Source of the DNA: an uncultured Cryptobacterium sp.
GTDB taxonomy: Bacteria; Actinomycetota; Coriobacteriia; Coriobacteriales; Eggerthellaceae
Direction: 5' to 3'
NCBI GenBank assembly: GCA_958410215.1
Contig: CATYOF010000017.1
Span: 1 to 38,620, forward strand
DNA: 38,620 nt
Shown: positions 32,528 to 38,620 of the stretch, one piece after another
Position numbering within the stretch: position 1 is the first letter of the stretch
How the letters are laid out: every line of letters starts with the position of its first letter
The notes under the pieces: generated by a model
The model's input: the letters and a program-made list of their open reading frames with translations, nothing else
What the model was told of the DNA's origin: nothing
Databases searched by the model: none
Program-made: the position numbers and the translations under genes

Positions 32528-33760
32528 TTAGCGCACGTCTCTGTTTGGCGGAGCAGTACGTTCTTGAGAGGGCTTCTGCCGCACTGTATTTTGCTGTGGC
32601 GGCTGTGATTTCTGTCCGTTTGTAAGAGGTGTTCCCGATGCAAATTGCTTTCGTACCGCGTCGCCCTGTCGAATAGCCGTCAACACCTTCCTGCGCACCT
32701 CGGCGTCATGAGATAAGCTCTCCGGAATACGCGGCAAAAGTAATGGTGGGATGTCTTCCAATGCGCTGCCTTTTTGTTCTTCTGCGTGCTTCCGGTAATC
32801 CTGATAACATTCGGCAACTTTGCGCAGGTAATTCTCGCGCTGCGCTGCGTGATCAGCAAGTTCTTGAGCTGCCGTCTGGATCTCCGCTTCTATTCGGGTC
32901 ATTCCTGCGTTTTCAGCGTTTCGTGCAAAAGCCTGTTCCAAAAGATTTTCTTCGAGTGCCTTATCTAAACGGGATACGCGAAAAGAATATGTGTTGTTAT
33001 CCGTATCTGTCGCGTAGAGTTTGCCGTCCTTTATTTCGGTTTCAACGCCCCAGTCGGCAAGAAGGTTACGGTATTCATCCATACTGGCAGCACGTTTCTT
33101 CATCCCGCGGCACAACTCGCGCAGGTTGTATTTATAGCTGGCGTCTTCGGGTGCGATCCCATGCTTTTCGGCGCGGTCTATGATCTCCTTTTCCGCGCCG
33201 ATCCGGTCAGGTTGGCGAGCGTGCATTTTGGAATTTTGTTTTCCTTTTTCCACCTGCTTTAGTTCCCAGTGTTCGTCCATTCCGCGCACAAATTCTGCCC
33301 GGTCACGTTTGGCTGTTCTGGATAAGCCTTCATCGAGCCTGTTTCCGGTCGAAAGATCAGAGCGATTGACCGCCATGTGAACTGCATAGCGGTAGGTTTT
33401 GTCCGCTCTGCAATGTTCTTTGTGAAGCGCAAATGCGATCTGTGCATTTGGATACCTTTTACGTGCGTACTCCTGCGCGTATTTCATACAAAGCTCCGGC
33501 GTCATTTTGCCGCCGTTCATATCGCACTCGTCGGGCAGGAACGCAAGGATCTGATGATATTCGATGGTATTTTTGCTCCCGCTTCTTGCGGGCTTGTTGT
33601 GTCCAAACATTTCCCGTGTCCGTGCCATTTCAAACGACCACCGCGCAGGAGTGCGAATGTTCTGAAAGGAACGCAGCAGTGCCTTTGGATCGTTGATATA
33701 GTTCCGAAGGTTCTGTGCATGGCTTTTGGTCGTTACAGATTTTTGTTTGATAATAGTCAT
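32528..33760 (-). CDS. MOBP-like relaxase
   Basis: 410 residues. Relaxases nick oriT and pilot the single strand into the recipient. The N-terminal half fits the relaxase fold: SHAQNLRNYINDPKALLRSF, TIEYHQILAFLPDECDMNGG, ELCMKYAQEYARKRYPNAQI and a metal-ligand region ALHKEHCRADKTYRYAVHMA with VNRSD after it, in place of the usual HxDxxHxHxxxN. The catalytic Tyr is not certain. The C-terminal half is helical and ends in a polar Pro/Gln/Arg tail closing PPNRDVR, similar to the PKDRDIR end of the LPD11 protein. The ATG overlaps the mobC stop by four bases. Confidence 0.82.
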   Translation of the reverse strand: MTIIKQKSVTTKSHAQNLRNYINDPKALLRSFQNIRTPARWSFEMARTREMFGHNKPARSGSKNTIEYHQILAFLPDECDMNGGKMTPELCMKYAQEYARKRYPNAQIAFALHKEHCRADKTYRYAVHMAVNRSDLSTGNRLDEGLSRTAKRDRAEFVRGMDEHWELKQVEKGKQNSKMHARQPDRIGAEKEIIDRAEKHGIAPEDASYKYNLRELCRGMKKRAASMDEYRNLLADWGVETEIKDGKLYATDTDNNTYSFRVSRLDKALEENLLEQAFARNAENAGMTRIEAEIQTAAQELADHAAQRENYLRKVAECYQDYRKHAEEQKGSALEDIPPLLLPRIPESLSHDAEVRRKVLTAIRQGDAVRKQFASGTPLTNGQKSQPPQQNTVRQKPSQERTAPPNRDVR

Positions 33761-34296
33761 AGCGTTTCCGTCTTTTTTTTCACGCTGTCTATAACTTCAT
33801 CCATCTTATCTAATGAGGCATAGACCTTTGACAGTGTTTCTGTGATCCCGCGTGTATCGGCATTTGCTTTATAGGTATTGAGATAAGTCATGAGCTGATT
33901 TAAGTTGACGCCTTGACGGTGAAGCTCAAGGTAAGTCTGCCTGAGCGCTTCTGTGTCGATTACGACAGGAGCAATATCTTCGTTGGAGAACATCAGCTTG
34001 CGGATCAGTTCGGTAGGTGTACAGCCCATCCATGCCGCCCGCTCGTTGATCCATGCACGCTCTTCTTCTGTGAGCCGGACGGAGATCTTCACATTTCGTT
34101 TTTCTCCGGCGTTTCCTTTTGCGAGACGAATAAGTCCGGCCTTTGGTTCTGTCCGGTCATGCTGCAAAAGCCGCGCGCGGGCAAATTCTGAAACAGTGCG
34201 CCCGCTTTCTGCCGCCGCTTTTTTAATGGCTGCAAGTTCCGTTTCGCTCAGACGAACCTTGATCCATTTGTCTCTGTTTTGCGTTCCGATTTTCAA
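33757..34296 (-). CDS. mobC: MobC-like relaxosome protein
   Basis: 179 residues. Two RHH-like segments: RDKWIKVRLSETELAAIKKA with AAESGRTVSEFARARLLQ, and VKISVRLTEEERAWINERAA with WMGCTPTELIRKLMFS. A C-terminal region ends ELHRQGVNLNQLMTYLNTYK, the MobC signature (L-x-x-x-G-x-N-x-N-Q). It should help the relaxase melt oriT. The start is the TTG at 34,296, because AAAGGGGGA lies four bases upstream; the frame continues to 34,419 but that part lies inside the hairpin array. It is translationally coupled to the relaxase gene. Confidence 0.85.
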   Translation of the reverse strand: MKIGTQNRDKWIKVRLSETELAAIKKAAAESGRTVSEFARARLLQHDRTEPKAGLIRLAKGNAGEKRNVKISVRLTEEERAWINERAAWMGCTPTELIRKLMFSNEDIAPVVIDTEALRQTYLELHRQGVNLNQLMTYLNTYKANADTRGITETLSKVYASLDKMDEVIDSVKKKTETL

Positions 34297-34319
34297 TCGT
34301 CCCCCTTTACTTTTAGGAA

Positions 34320-34660
34320 CCGGGGCAGCCCCCCGGATAGATTTGGTGCGGCAGCCCGCACCATCCATTCCCCGGACGGATCGCTGCTTTGCAGCGTTTC
34401 CGGCTGGGCTGAGGCACACCTTTGTGTGCCGTCAGGGGATTCCACAAGGGGAGCTTTCGTCCCCTTTGGCAAGATGGAAGGGAGAGTGAATGTACCACAT
34501 TCGGCTCCGTTCCCACATCTTGCATGTGAGTAGATAGCAGGATTGTATCACAATCTGCTATCTACGAGAGCGCGCCTGCGGCGCGGCGAAAGGAGCAGCC
34601 TCCTTTCGGTTCAAGGGGGAGCAGCCTCCCCCTGAATGTTCCGCCCGAAGAGCGAGCGGA
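34320..34660. other. Array of about eleven hairpins upstream of mobC (oriT candidate)
   Basis: This gene-free stretch (34,297-34,685) is nearly continuous inverted repeats: CCGGGG/CCCCGG (34320-34336), GGTGCG/CGCACC (34345-34362), CGCTGC/GCAGCG (34382-34396), GGCACAC/GTGTGCC (34413-34430), AAGGGGA/TCCCCTT (34446-34466), CACAT/ATGTG (34514-34528), GTAGATAGCA/TGCTATCTAC enclosing GATTGT/ACAATC (34530-34565), CGCGCC/GGCGCG (34571-34585), CGAAAGGAG/CTCCTTTCG (34587-34608), AGGGGGAG/CTCCCCCT (34614-34633) and TCCGC/GCGGA (34640-34660). Four loops contain CAGC. The position before mobC-relaxase suits an oriT or single-strand promoter. Confidence 0.6.
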
Positions 34661-34685
34661 CTTTCGGAAATAACAATGGGCGCGA

Positions 34686-34991
34686 TCATATCCGGTCAAT
34701 TCGTTCCCAAAGTTTGTCTTCCTGCTTATCTAATTCATCGGCTCGTTCTCGTAGTTTGATCGCTTCGCCCATCATGAAAAATCTCTTTTCTCTGTCAGGC
34801 TCCTGCTTTGCTTTTTGCATAGCTTCTATAAACTGCTTTCGCAATTTATTCGCTTCTTCAATAAGACGGTCGCTTTCCGGCATTGCCCGCTGCATTTCAC
34901 GCAGACGGGCAAAAGTCAGAATACTATCTACTTGATTATTGCGTTTGAACCAAGCGATCATATCCGCTTTGGATACGTTGTAAATGCTCAT
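34686..34991 (-). CDS. Unknown helical element protein
   Basis: 101 residues, almost entirely helical and rich in charged residues: LTFARLREMQRAMPESDRLI, EEANKLRKQFIEAMQKAKQE, KLRERADELDKQEDKLWERI. Probably a coiled-coil partner of the partition or relaxosome proteins. The start at 34,991 (MSIYNVSKADMIAWF) has GGAG seven bases upstream, within the end of the RHH gene, so the two are coupled. No family recognised. Confidence 0.6.
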   Translation of the reverse strand: MSIYNVSKADMIAWFKRNNQVDSILTFARLREMQRAMPESDRLIEEANKLRKQFIEAMQKAKQEPDREKRFFMMGEAIKLRERADELDKQEDKLWERIDRI

Positions 34992-34993
34992 GA

Positions 34994-35230
34994 TCATTCT
35001 CCGTTGCTGCCGCCAAGTTCAGCTTCTAACAGGCGGACAATGAGAGCGTTCATGCTCTCATTGGTGTTGAGCCTGTGTTCCATCATGCGCCTGTGAAGCT
35101 CAGGCGGCACACGCACATTGACCATCTTCTCTTTTTGGGAAACAGGCTTGCGCGTGCTTGTCTGCGCAGCCTTCGCCATACCTGCTTTTGCTTTTTGGCT
35201 GGCGTTCATAAATACGTTTCCGGTTGCCAT
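34994..35230 (-). CDS. RHH (CopG/ParG-like) DNA-binding protein
   Basis: 78 residues. A flexible basic N-terminus (MATGNVFMNASQKAKAGMAK, then TRKPVSQKEK) precedes an RHH fold: MVNVRVPPELHRRMMEHRLN, TNESMNALIVRLLEAEL. The layout (disordered basic arm plus RHH, immediately downstream of a ParA ATPase) matches ParG-like centromere-binding partners. The start at 35,230 follows AAAGGAA. Confidence 0.75.
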   Translation of the reverse strand: MATGNVFMNASQKAKAGMAKAAQTSTRKPVSQKEKMVNVRVPPELHRRMMEHRLNTNESMNALIVRLLEAELGGSNGE

Positions 35231-35246
35231 GTCTTTGTTCCTTTCT

Positions 35247-35813
35247 TTATTCCGCTGCCGCGTGTTGAATAATATTATCTGCAAGCTGTTCAAATACTGC
35301 GACGGATGGATTGCGCTTGTCGAAATCTGCGACGCTCACACCGCCCGCTGCTGCGCGGGATAGGGCAACCGTCTTAGGTACTTTAGCGATCACGGGCATA
35401 TCATTTTCTTTCATGAACGCGAGCAATTCCTGATCCAAAACGCCGTAAGGGTAATAGCCATTGACGATGAAAAAGATGGGTGCTTTTGTGCCGGACGACT
35501 GTGCGATCTCATAGGTGCGCAGCGTTGGTTCCAAGTCCCTGCACGACGGCATGAGCGGAATCAGGATCATATCCGCATTGATACACCACTCACCGAGGCC
35601 GTCAGACAGTACGCCTGCTGTATCAACGACTTGAAAATCTGCGCCTTCGATCTCGCTGAAATCCTCCGGCTGTTCGTGCACCGCGCCGCCCTGTGGGTCG
35701 GTGGACACATATACGGTCTTGTATTCCCGGCGTTCCAAAGCAAAGGCAAGCTCGTCTGCGATCGTGGTTTTTCCAACGCCGCCCTTTTGGTTGATAATGA
35801 GAACTGTAAACAT
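35247..35813 (-). CDS. parA: ParA family partition ATPase
   Basis: 188-residue small ParA (type Ib) ATPase. The deviant Walker A is IINQKGGVGKTTIADELA (KGGVGKTT at residues 10-17), Walker A' VYVSTDPQGG, Walker B FQVVDTAGVL. No N-terminal DNA-binding domain. It is paired with the RHH protein and probably maintains the excised circular form. The start at 35,813 has AAAGGAAG upstream; the open frame extends to 36,101 but without family similarity. A palindrome containing TTGCGAATTT lies 20-45 bp upstream and may be its operator or centromere. Confidence 0.88.
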   Translation of the reverse strand: MFTVLIINQKGGVGKTTIADELAFALERREYKTVYVSTDPQGGAVHEQPEDFSEIEGADFQVVDTAGVLSDGLGEWCINADMILIPLMPSCRDLEPTLRTYEIAQSSGTKAPIFFIVNGYYPYGVLDQELLAFMKENDMPVIAKVPKTVALSRAAAGGVSVADFDKRNPSVAVFEQLADNIIQHAAAE

Positions 35814-35834
35814 TTGATTCTTCCTTTCTTCGGT

Positions 35835-35858
35835 AAATTCGCAATCAATTGCGAATTT
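35835..35858. promoter_or_regulatory. 24-bp palindrome upstream of parA
   Basis: AAATTCGCAAT (35835-35845) and ATTGCGAATTT (35848-35858) form a perfect inverted repeat around CA. It lies 22 bp upstream of the parA start. Half of it (17 bp including flank) recurs exactly at 29,441-29,457. Candidate centromere/operator for the ParA-RHH pair. Confidence 0.5.
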
Positions 35859-36009
35859 GGTTTTGCGTTCCGCCCGCCGGAGCTGTAGAATGTTCTCGAT
35901 TCTCCTTTCTGTGGGCGGTTGTTCATAGTTAGAGGTTTGGCGGAATGGAGCAGTCTTTTTCGGTATTTTGGGGCTGCTCCAAACGTTTAATTTCCTTCTC
36001 TCGGATAAT

Positions 36010-36468
36010 TTAGTCTTTAAATAGATACCAGCAATACTTTTCTGGAACCCAGCAGGAGTAATTCTGCGACGAGTAATTTTCAATATAGCCGCAAGCCTCA
36101 CTTAATTTGATGCCTCTCTCCACAAGCCCTTCAACAAGCGCTAAGGTCAAATAAACACTGCGTTGCAAAATTTTTGATAGGTCATACATTGCGGCACTTT
36201 TTTCCCTATCGTTGCATTGATCTTTTCCTAACTGCTCAACCCAGGAATGTGCTCCCTTATGCAAATCTCTAAAGGAGTTAAAAAGCTTTAGGTCTTTATG
36301 TGTTAAAAGGATTGTAGGGGTACCAATGCATTCATATAAGTCAACGATTACTTTTGCCGAGTATTCACCAACACTCATTACACGCCCATGCCATCCTTCC
36401 ATCACGTCATATACTTCATCACCTACATTTATTGGCTTTCCGTCCCAGCCAAGATTACGATTTCCCAT
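36010..36468 (-). CDS. Unknown element or phage-type protein
   Basis: 152 residues. An N-terminal SH3/KOW-like strand pattern (GKPINVGDEVYDVMEGWHGR, VMSVGEYSAKVIVDLYEC) suggests a small barrel like those in phage-encoded hypothetical proteins. The C-terminal half is helical with SYNL-type aromatic residues (IENYSSQNYSCWVPEKYCWY). The start at 36,468 has AAAGGAG six bases upstream. It is the last gene of a three-gene operon with the HTH and zinc-ribbon proteins. Function unknown. Confidence 0.6.
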   Translation of the reverse strand: MGNRNLGWDGKPINVGDEVYDVMEGWHGRVMSVGEYSAKVIVDLYECIGTPTILLTHKDLKLFNSFRDLHKGAHSWVEQLGKDQCNDREKSAAMYDLSKILQRSVYLTLALVEGLVERGIKLSEACGYIENYSSQNYSCWVPEKYCWYLFKD

Positions 36469-36482
36469 GTTTACTCCTTTCA

Positions 36483-36812
36483 TTAAAGAAAAGCGTTTTC
36501 GCCATGCTCCTTATATGCTTTGCACCAATCTTTAAGACGATTCCGGTTTTGAATTTGATATTTTTCCATCACCTCAACAACTCCCAGTCCATTTTGTCTA
36601 TCGTGAACCGCCGCCAACTTAATTGTTGGCAGATAGTGTTTTCGACTTTCCTTAATTAGTCCTTCGGTTCCTAATGCGCGCCAAGTGTACGACCAGTCGC
36701 GAACCGTTTCTCGGTTTATGCCGAGTTCAGTGGATACTGCTTTATACCCGTAACCTTGAGCGAATAATTTTGCTGCTTCCAGCCTTTTTGAGTCTCCTTC
36801 TTTAGTTGTCAT
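36483..36812 (-). CDS. Helix-turn-helix protein resembling an IS3-type OrfA
   Basis: 109 residues with two HTH motifs: EAAKLFAQGYGYKAVSTELG with INRETVRDWSYTWRALGTEG, and KLAAVHDRQNGLGVVEVMEK with YQIQNRNRLKDWCKAYKEHG. This is the pattern of IS150/IS3-like OrfA proteins, but no OrfB integrase follows, so it is either a stranded fragment or a co-opted regulator. GGAG ribosome site; an 11-bp gap from the upstream gene and a TAATG overlap with the frame of the next gene show an operon. Confidence 0.7.
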   Translation of the reverse strand: MTTKEGDSKRLEAAKLFAQGYGYKAVSTELGINRETVRDWSYTWRALGTEGLIKESRKHYLPTIKLAAVHDRQNGLGVVEVMEKYQIQNRNRLKDWCKAYKEHGENAFL

Positions 36813-36823
36813 GGCGATTCTCC

Positions 36824-37129
36824 TTATTTTCCGTCCTGCAATTGATTCGATGAAGGTTTGGAGTACAGTTCCTTGACGAATTGAACCGCTTCTTCCTCGC
36901 TGCTAAATCTTTTCAAAAGCCATCGTGCAGCATGGCCTTCCATCCTTAGACATCCACAGGATTTCGTGTTTCCCCTCACAAGCGTGCGATAGCTGGCAAG
37001 ATGCACATTTCCGCAATCGCACTGACACAACCATACAGTAGAACCGTTTCGTCTCAGCTCTGTAGGCTCTTGTGCAACCAGCCTTCCGAAACGCTTACCT
37101 GTAATATCTTTAATATTTCGACCATTCAT
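36824..37129 (-). CDS. Phage-type zinc-ribbon protein
   Basis: 101 residues. DITGKRFGRLVAQEPTEL followed by VWLCQCDCGNVHLASYRTLV and GNTKSCGCLRM is a well-known phage zinc-ribbon module (CxC...CxC) that often precedes AP2 or HNH domains. Here no nuclease follows, only a ~30-residue helical tail (LKRFSSEEEAVQFVKELYSK). Probably DNA-binding. First gene of the three-gene operon; the palindrome cluster upstream likely controls it. Confidence 0.75.
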   Translation of the reverse strand: MNGRNIKDITGKRFGRLVAQEPTELRRNGSTVWLCQCDCGNVHLASYRTLVRGNTKSCGCLRMEGHAARWLLKRFSSEEEAVQFVKELYSKPSSNQLQDGK

Positions 37130-37163
37130 TGCTCTTTTTCCTATTCACGTAGGATCCTTCCAT

Positions 37164-37402
37164 CCTACCAAACTATCAACCTAACAAGCGGTATTGGGAT
37201 ATTCATATCATGATAGGATTATATCAATCTATCACGGTAGAATGATCGTAAAATGGGATTCTATTACGCTTCTCCACCATTTTTACATAATCCTATCAAG
37301 ATATGTTCCCATCATGATAGGTTGCTATGATTCAACTACTTTCTGTTAATCTATTGTCTAAAAACTTACGTGGTCTATCATCGTAGAAACATATCATGAT
37401 AT
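37164..37402. promoter_or_regulatory. Cluster of CTATCATGATAG-type palindromes in a divergent promoter region
   Basis: The 363-bp gap 37,130-37,492 separates the leftward zinc-ribbon operon from the rightward sigma-like gene. Sites: CTACCAAACTATCAACCTA (37165-37183), TATCATGATA (37206-37215), CTATCACGGTAG (37229-37240), CTATCAAGATAT (37293-37304), CCATCATGATAGG (37309-37321), CTATCATCGTAG (37375-37386) and ATATCATGATAT (37391-37402). Consensus CTAYCATGATAG. This looks like a cooperative operator for one element-encoded dimeric regulator. Confidence 0.65.
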
Positions 37403-37492
37403 AAAAATAGCTTGCTGCTCAACGCTCCCTTCCTTTGGCAAATTTTTCATGATTTAAGTGAAAGAAACAAAGGGAAAGGGGGTGAAAAAGAA

Positions 37493-37924
37493 ATGATGCG
37501 TACAAAGCAGCAGGAACAGCTTGTAGAGCGGCAGTTTGACCATTTTTGCAGGACAGTCCTTGCCAACAAAAACCGCGACCTTATACGGCAGCGCAAGCGG
37601 TTACAACATCATGAGCCGTCTTTGTGTGTTCTGCCTTCAAGTGCGGAGCCGTTTGCCTGTGATGTGTACTTTACAGAAGAAGCTTGGATCAGTCTTGGAG
37701 ATTATTCTATTCTCGTATGCAACACGTCATTAGCAGACGCGCTTCTTAGGATCGCACCGTCATTGTGCCGTATCATTGTGCTGTCGTATTATCTGTCACT
37801 ATCGGACAGACAGATCGCAGAAGCATTGGATATGAAGCGTTCAACGGTTCAATATCAACGCAGCAAGGCATTATCACAGCTTCATAGCTTGTTATGTTCC
37901 TATCATGATAGCAGGGAGGGTTGA
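37493..37924 (+). CDS. Sigma-70 region 4-like regulator of conjugative elements
   Basis: 143 residues. The C-terminal part, LCRIIVLSYYLSLSDRQIAE with ALDMKRSTVQYQRSKALSQL, is a region-4 HTH. Similar short sigma-like proteins stand next to the HTH gene near the integrase end of Tn916-type and related elements. The ATG at 37,493 (ATGATG) follows AAAGGGGGTG. Its stop overlaps the start region of the next gene, where a perfect CTATCATGATAG lies inside the coding sequence (37,900-37,911). Confidence 0.75.
   Translation: MMRTKQQEQLVERQFDHFCRTVLANKNRDLIRQRKRLQHHEPSLCVLPSSAEPFACDVYFTEEAWISLGDYSILVCNTSLADALLRIAPSLCRIIVLSYYLSLSDRQIAEALDMKRSTVQYQRSKALSQLHSLLCSYHDSREG
37900..37911. promoter_or_regulatory. 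Perfect palindrome CTATCATGATAG
   Basis: This exact copy of the element-wide palindrome consensus lies in the last codons of the sigma-like gene, 15 bp upstream of the next start codon. It may regulate the downstream HTH gene. Confidence 0.5.
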
Positions 37925-37926
37925 AC

Positions 37927-38166
37927 ATGGCGCGTAAAAAGCCGCTGCCTTATGCTGTTGTAACGCAGGCCGTCAAGGGCGATCCCGAAGCGATGGACAA
38001 AGTATTGACCCACTACAGGGGATTTATTCGCTGGCTGGCAAAACGAGATTATATGGATCGGGATAATGTGAGCAAGTCATACGTTGATGAATCCGTATAT
38101 GCAGAGCTGGAATCACACCTGATGGAAAAGATACTGTTCGCGTTCGATTTGGACAAACAGACATAG
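37927..38166 (+). CDS. Conjugative-transposon HTH protein (Tn916 Orf8-like)
   Basis: 79 residues: PLPYAVVTQAVKGDPEAMDK, VLTHYRGFIRWLAKRDYMDR, ending LMEKILFAFDLDKQT. This matches the short helix-turn-helix proteins that accompany sigma-like genes at the regulatory end of Tn916-like and clostridial elements. I start it at the ATG at 37,927, six bases after GGGAGGG; a TTG at 37,921 is possible. Followed by a strong terminator. Confidence 0.78.
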   Translation: MARKKPLPYAVVTQAVKGDPEAMDKVLTHYRGFIRWLAKRDYMDRDNVSKSYVDESVYAELESHLMEKILFAFDLDKQT

Positions 38167-38177
38167 GCAGAAAACGG

Positions 38178-38211
38178 AGAACCGGAAAGAATGGTCTTTC
38201 CGGTTCTTTTC
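38178..38211 (+). terminator. Intrinsic terminator after the sigma/HTH operon
   Basis: AGAACCGGAAAG (38178-38189) and CTTTCCGGTTCT (38196-38207) form a perfect 12-bp stem around AATGGT, followed by TTTC. It is 12 bases past the HTH stop. Confidence 0.85.
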
Positions 38212-38329
38212 AGCCATAGCCGCAGTCTGCAATAGTATAAGAAGAAAAAAAGATACAGAGCGCTAACTTTATCAGGTGTTTCGGGATATAAAGGACAGAC
38301 GAAATAAACAGAAATGATGAAATGATAGG

Positions 38330-38431
38330 ATGGAACAGGCAAAGCTGAAAAGGTTGGTTGACCATATCCCGCCGGATATACTGGCGAAACTGAAACGGCA
38401 GCAGCGGTACACAGTAAAGGAAAGGCGATAG
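38330..38431 (+). CDS. Possible 33-residue peptide
   Basis: A short frame, MEQAKLKRLVDHIPPDILAK plus a basic end (LKRQQRYTVKERR). Similar basic mini-proteins precede recombinase genes in clostridial elements. The ribosome site is poor (AGG directly before the ATG), so the call is uncertain. Confidence 0.35.
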   Translation: MEQAKLKRLVDHIPPDILAKLKRQQRYTVKERR

Positions 38432-38499
38432 AAATAAGCAGAAATTTTCGACGCCCCTGTGTGGTGTTGTACCTTGAAACTGAATATGGAGGACACTGG

Positions 38500-38620
38500 A
38501 TGGCAAAAAGTAAAAGCGATACTTTTACACCTCTGACAGGGCAGGTCATACAAGCAGAGAACGGTACGCAGTATTTTGTATGTGGGAACAACCGTATAAA
38601 AATCTCCGAACACTTCGCCG
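38500..38620 (+). CDS. Partial gene at the right window edge, unknown
   Basis: The first 40 codons of a gene that leaves the window: MAKSKSDTFTPLTGQVIQAE and NGTQYFVCGNNRIKISEHFA. A good GGAGG ribosome site lies seven bases before the ATG. Its position beyond the sigma/HTH operon suggests it is a small gene before the recombinase. No family recognised. Confidence 0.6.
   Translation, partial: MAKSKSDTFTPLTGQVIQAENGTQYFVCGNNRIKISEHFA

Larger units (their letters stand above)
23178..38620. mobile_element. Rearranged integrative conjugative element (right end beyond window)
   Basis: Evidence of a conjugative element: PcfB-like protein, VirD4 fragment, MOBP-like relaxase, MobC, ParA with an RHH partner, ArdA, sigma-like and Tn916-type HTH genes. 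The left edge is placed where the chromosomal regulator gene is interrupted (about 23,177). The right edge and any recombinase are outside the window. The pcfB/virD4 fragment is inverted relative to the mobilization and cargo genes, and no T4SS channel genes are present, so the left half is deleted or displaced, or the assembly is chimeric there. Gene style matches clostridial elements. Confidence 0.85.

Noticed and set aside
34297..34419. N-terminal extension of mobC to 34,419
   Set aside because: The extension is translated hairpin-array DNA with no family similarity; TTG at 34,296 has a strong ribosome site.
35814..36101. 96-residue N-terminal extension of ParA
   Set aside because: The standard ParA N-terminus (MFTVLIINQKGG) starts at 35,813 with a good ribosome site; the extension lacks similarity and crosses a palindrome.
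36483..36812. Complete insertion sequence
   Set aside because: Only an OrfA-like HTH protein is present, with no integrase frame and no flanking inverted repeats that I can see.
37206..37402. Repeated short palindromes considered as a CRISPR array
   Set aside because: Spacing is irregular, repeats are only ~12 bp and self-complementary, and no cas genes are present; an operator cluster fits better.
38049..38613. Minus-strand frames at the right edge
   Set aside because: They overlap the HTH gene, its terminator and the plus-strand starts, have no ribosome sites and show no protein-like composition.

Overview
The window joins a bacterial chromosome (about 1-23,177) to a conjugative element (about 23,178 to beyond the right edge). 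The chromosomal genes suggest an anaerobic Gram-positive bacterium, most likely an actinobacterium of the Coriobacteriia (Eggerthellaceae-like) with moderate GC. This rests on gene content and protein style only: a reverse-type rubrerythrin, a PanG-type pantothenate operon, a proton-translocating transhydrogenase and a BioY/BioB/BioD/BirA biotin cluster. No rRNA or other marker gene is present. The element's genes are of the type found in gut Clostridia, so it was probably acquired from Bacillota.

Chromosomal layout: a MATE exporter (602-2014) and a HIT-family hydrolase (2112-2480); a small DUF4177-like protein; the transhydrogenase pair pntA-pntB on the minus strand; a complete minus-strand pantothenate set panG-panB-panC-panD (9733 down to 6485); an RsmJ-like methyltransferase; two aldo/keto reductases, the second divergent from a LysR regulator that is translationally coupled to an AlkD-like DNA glycosylase; the biotin cluster birA, bioY-bioB, bioD (18,544 down to 14,721), with five 10-bp tandem repeats upstream of bioY; a decayed PIN-domain gene; a membrane-anchored ankyrin-like protein; a small CxCxxC protein; a reverse rubrerythrin; and a hydrolase plus a membrane-bound XRE-type regulator whose DNA-binding domain has been cut off where the element begins.

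Element layout: next to the chromosome are a PcfB-like gene and the first ~275 codons of a VirD4/TraG coupling protein, both on the plus strand. The virD4 gene then runs directly into a gene on the opposite strand. From there to 37,129 nearly everything is on the minus strand. Read from right to left it holds a small-gene operon (zinc ribbon, HTH, unknown), parA with an RHH partner, mobC, a MOBP-like relaxase, several small proteins, then cargo: an LPD11/DUF3846 protein, ArdA antirestriction, two different Fic proteins, a RelB/DinJ-like antitoxin, a surface protein and an unknown protein. At the right edge plus-strand sigma-like and Tn916-type HTH genes point toward what should be the recombinase end. 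No channel genes (VirB4, VirB6 and so on) are in the window, so this copy is rearranged, truncated at the left, or misassembled.

Most notable observation: at least five otherwise unrelated element proteins (PcfB-like, Fic-1, Fic-2, ArdA, LPD11/DUF3846), and a sixth with a damaged end, finish in the same ~35-residue tail. It follows the pattern GYSLxSExRDMxxAKDAL plus an acidic/arginine-rich end closing in Arg. I infer a shared docking or export tag that would send an anti-defence and effector set through the type IV coupling protein with the DNA. Supporting architecture includes an array of about eleven hairpins upstream of mobC (oriT or single-strand promoter candidate), a 109-nt stem-loop after the relaxase gene, and a repeated CTATCATGATAG palindrome in front of several element operons that looks like an element-wide operator.
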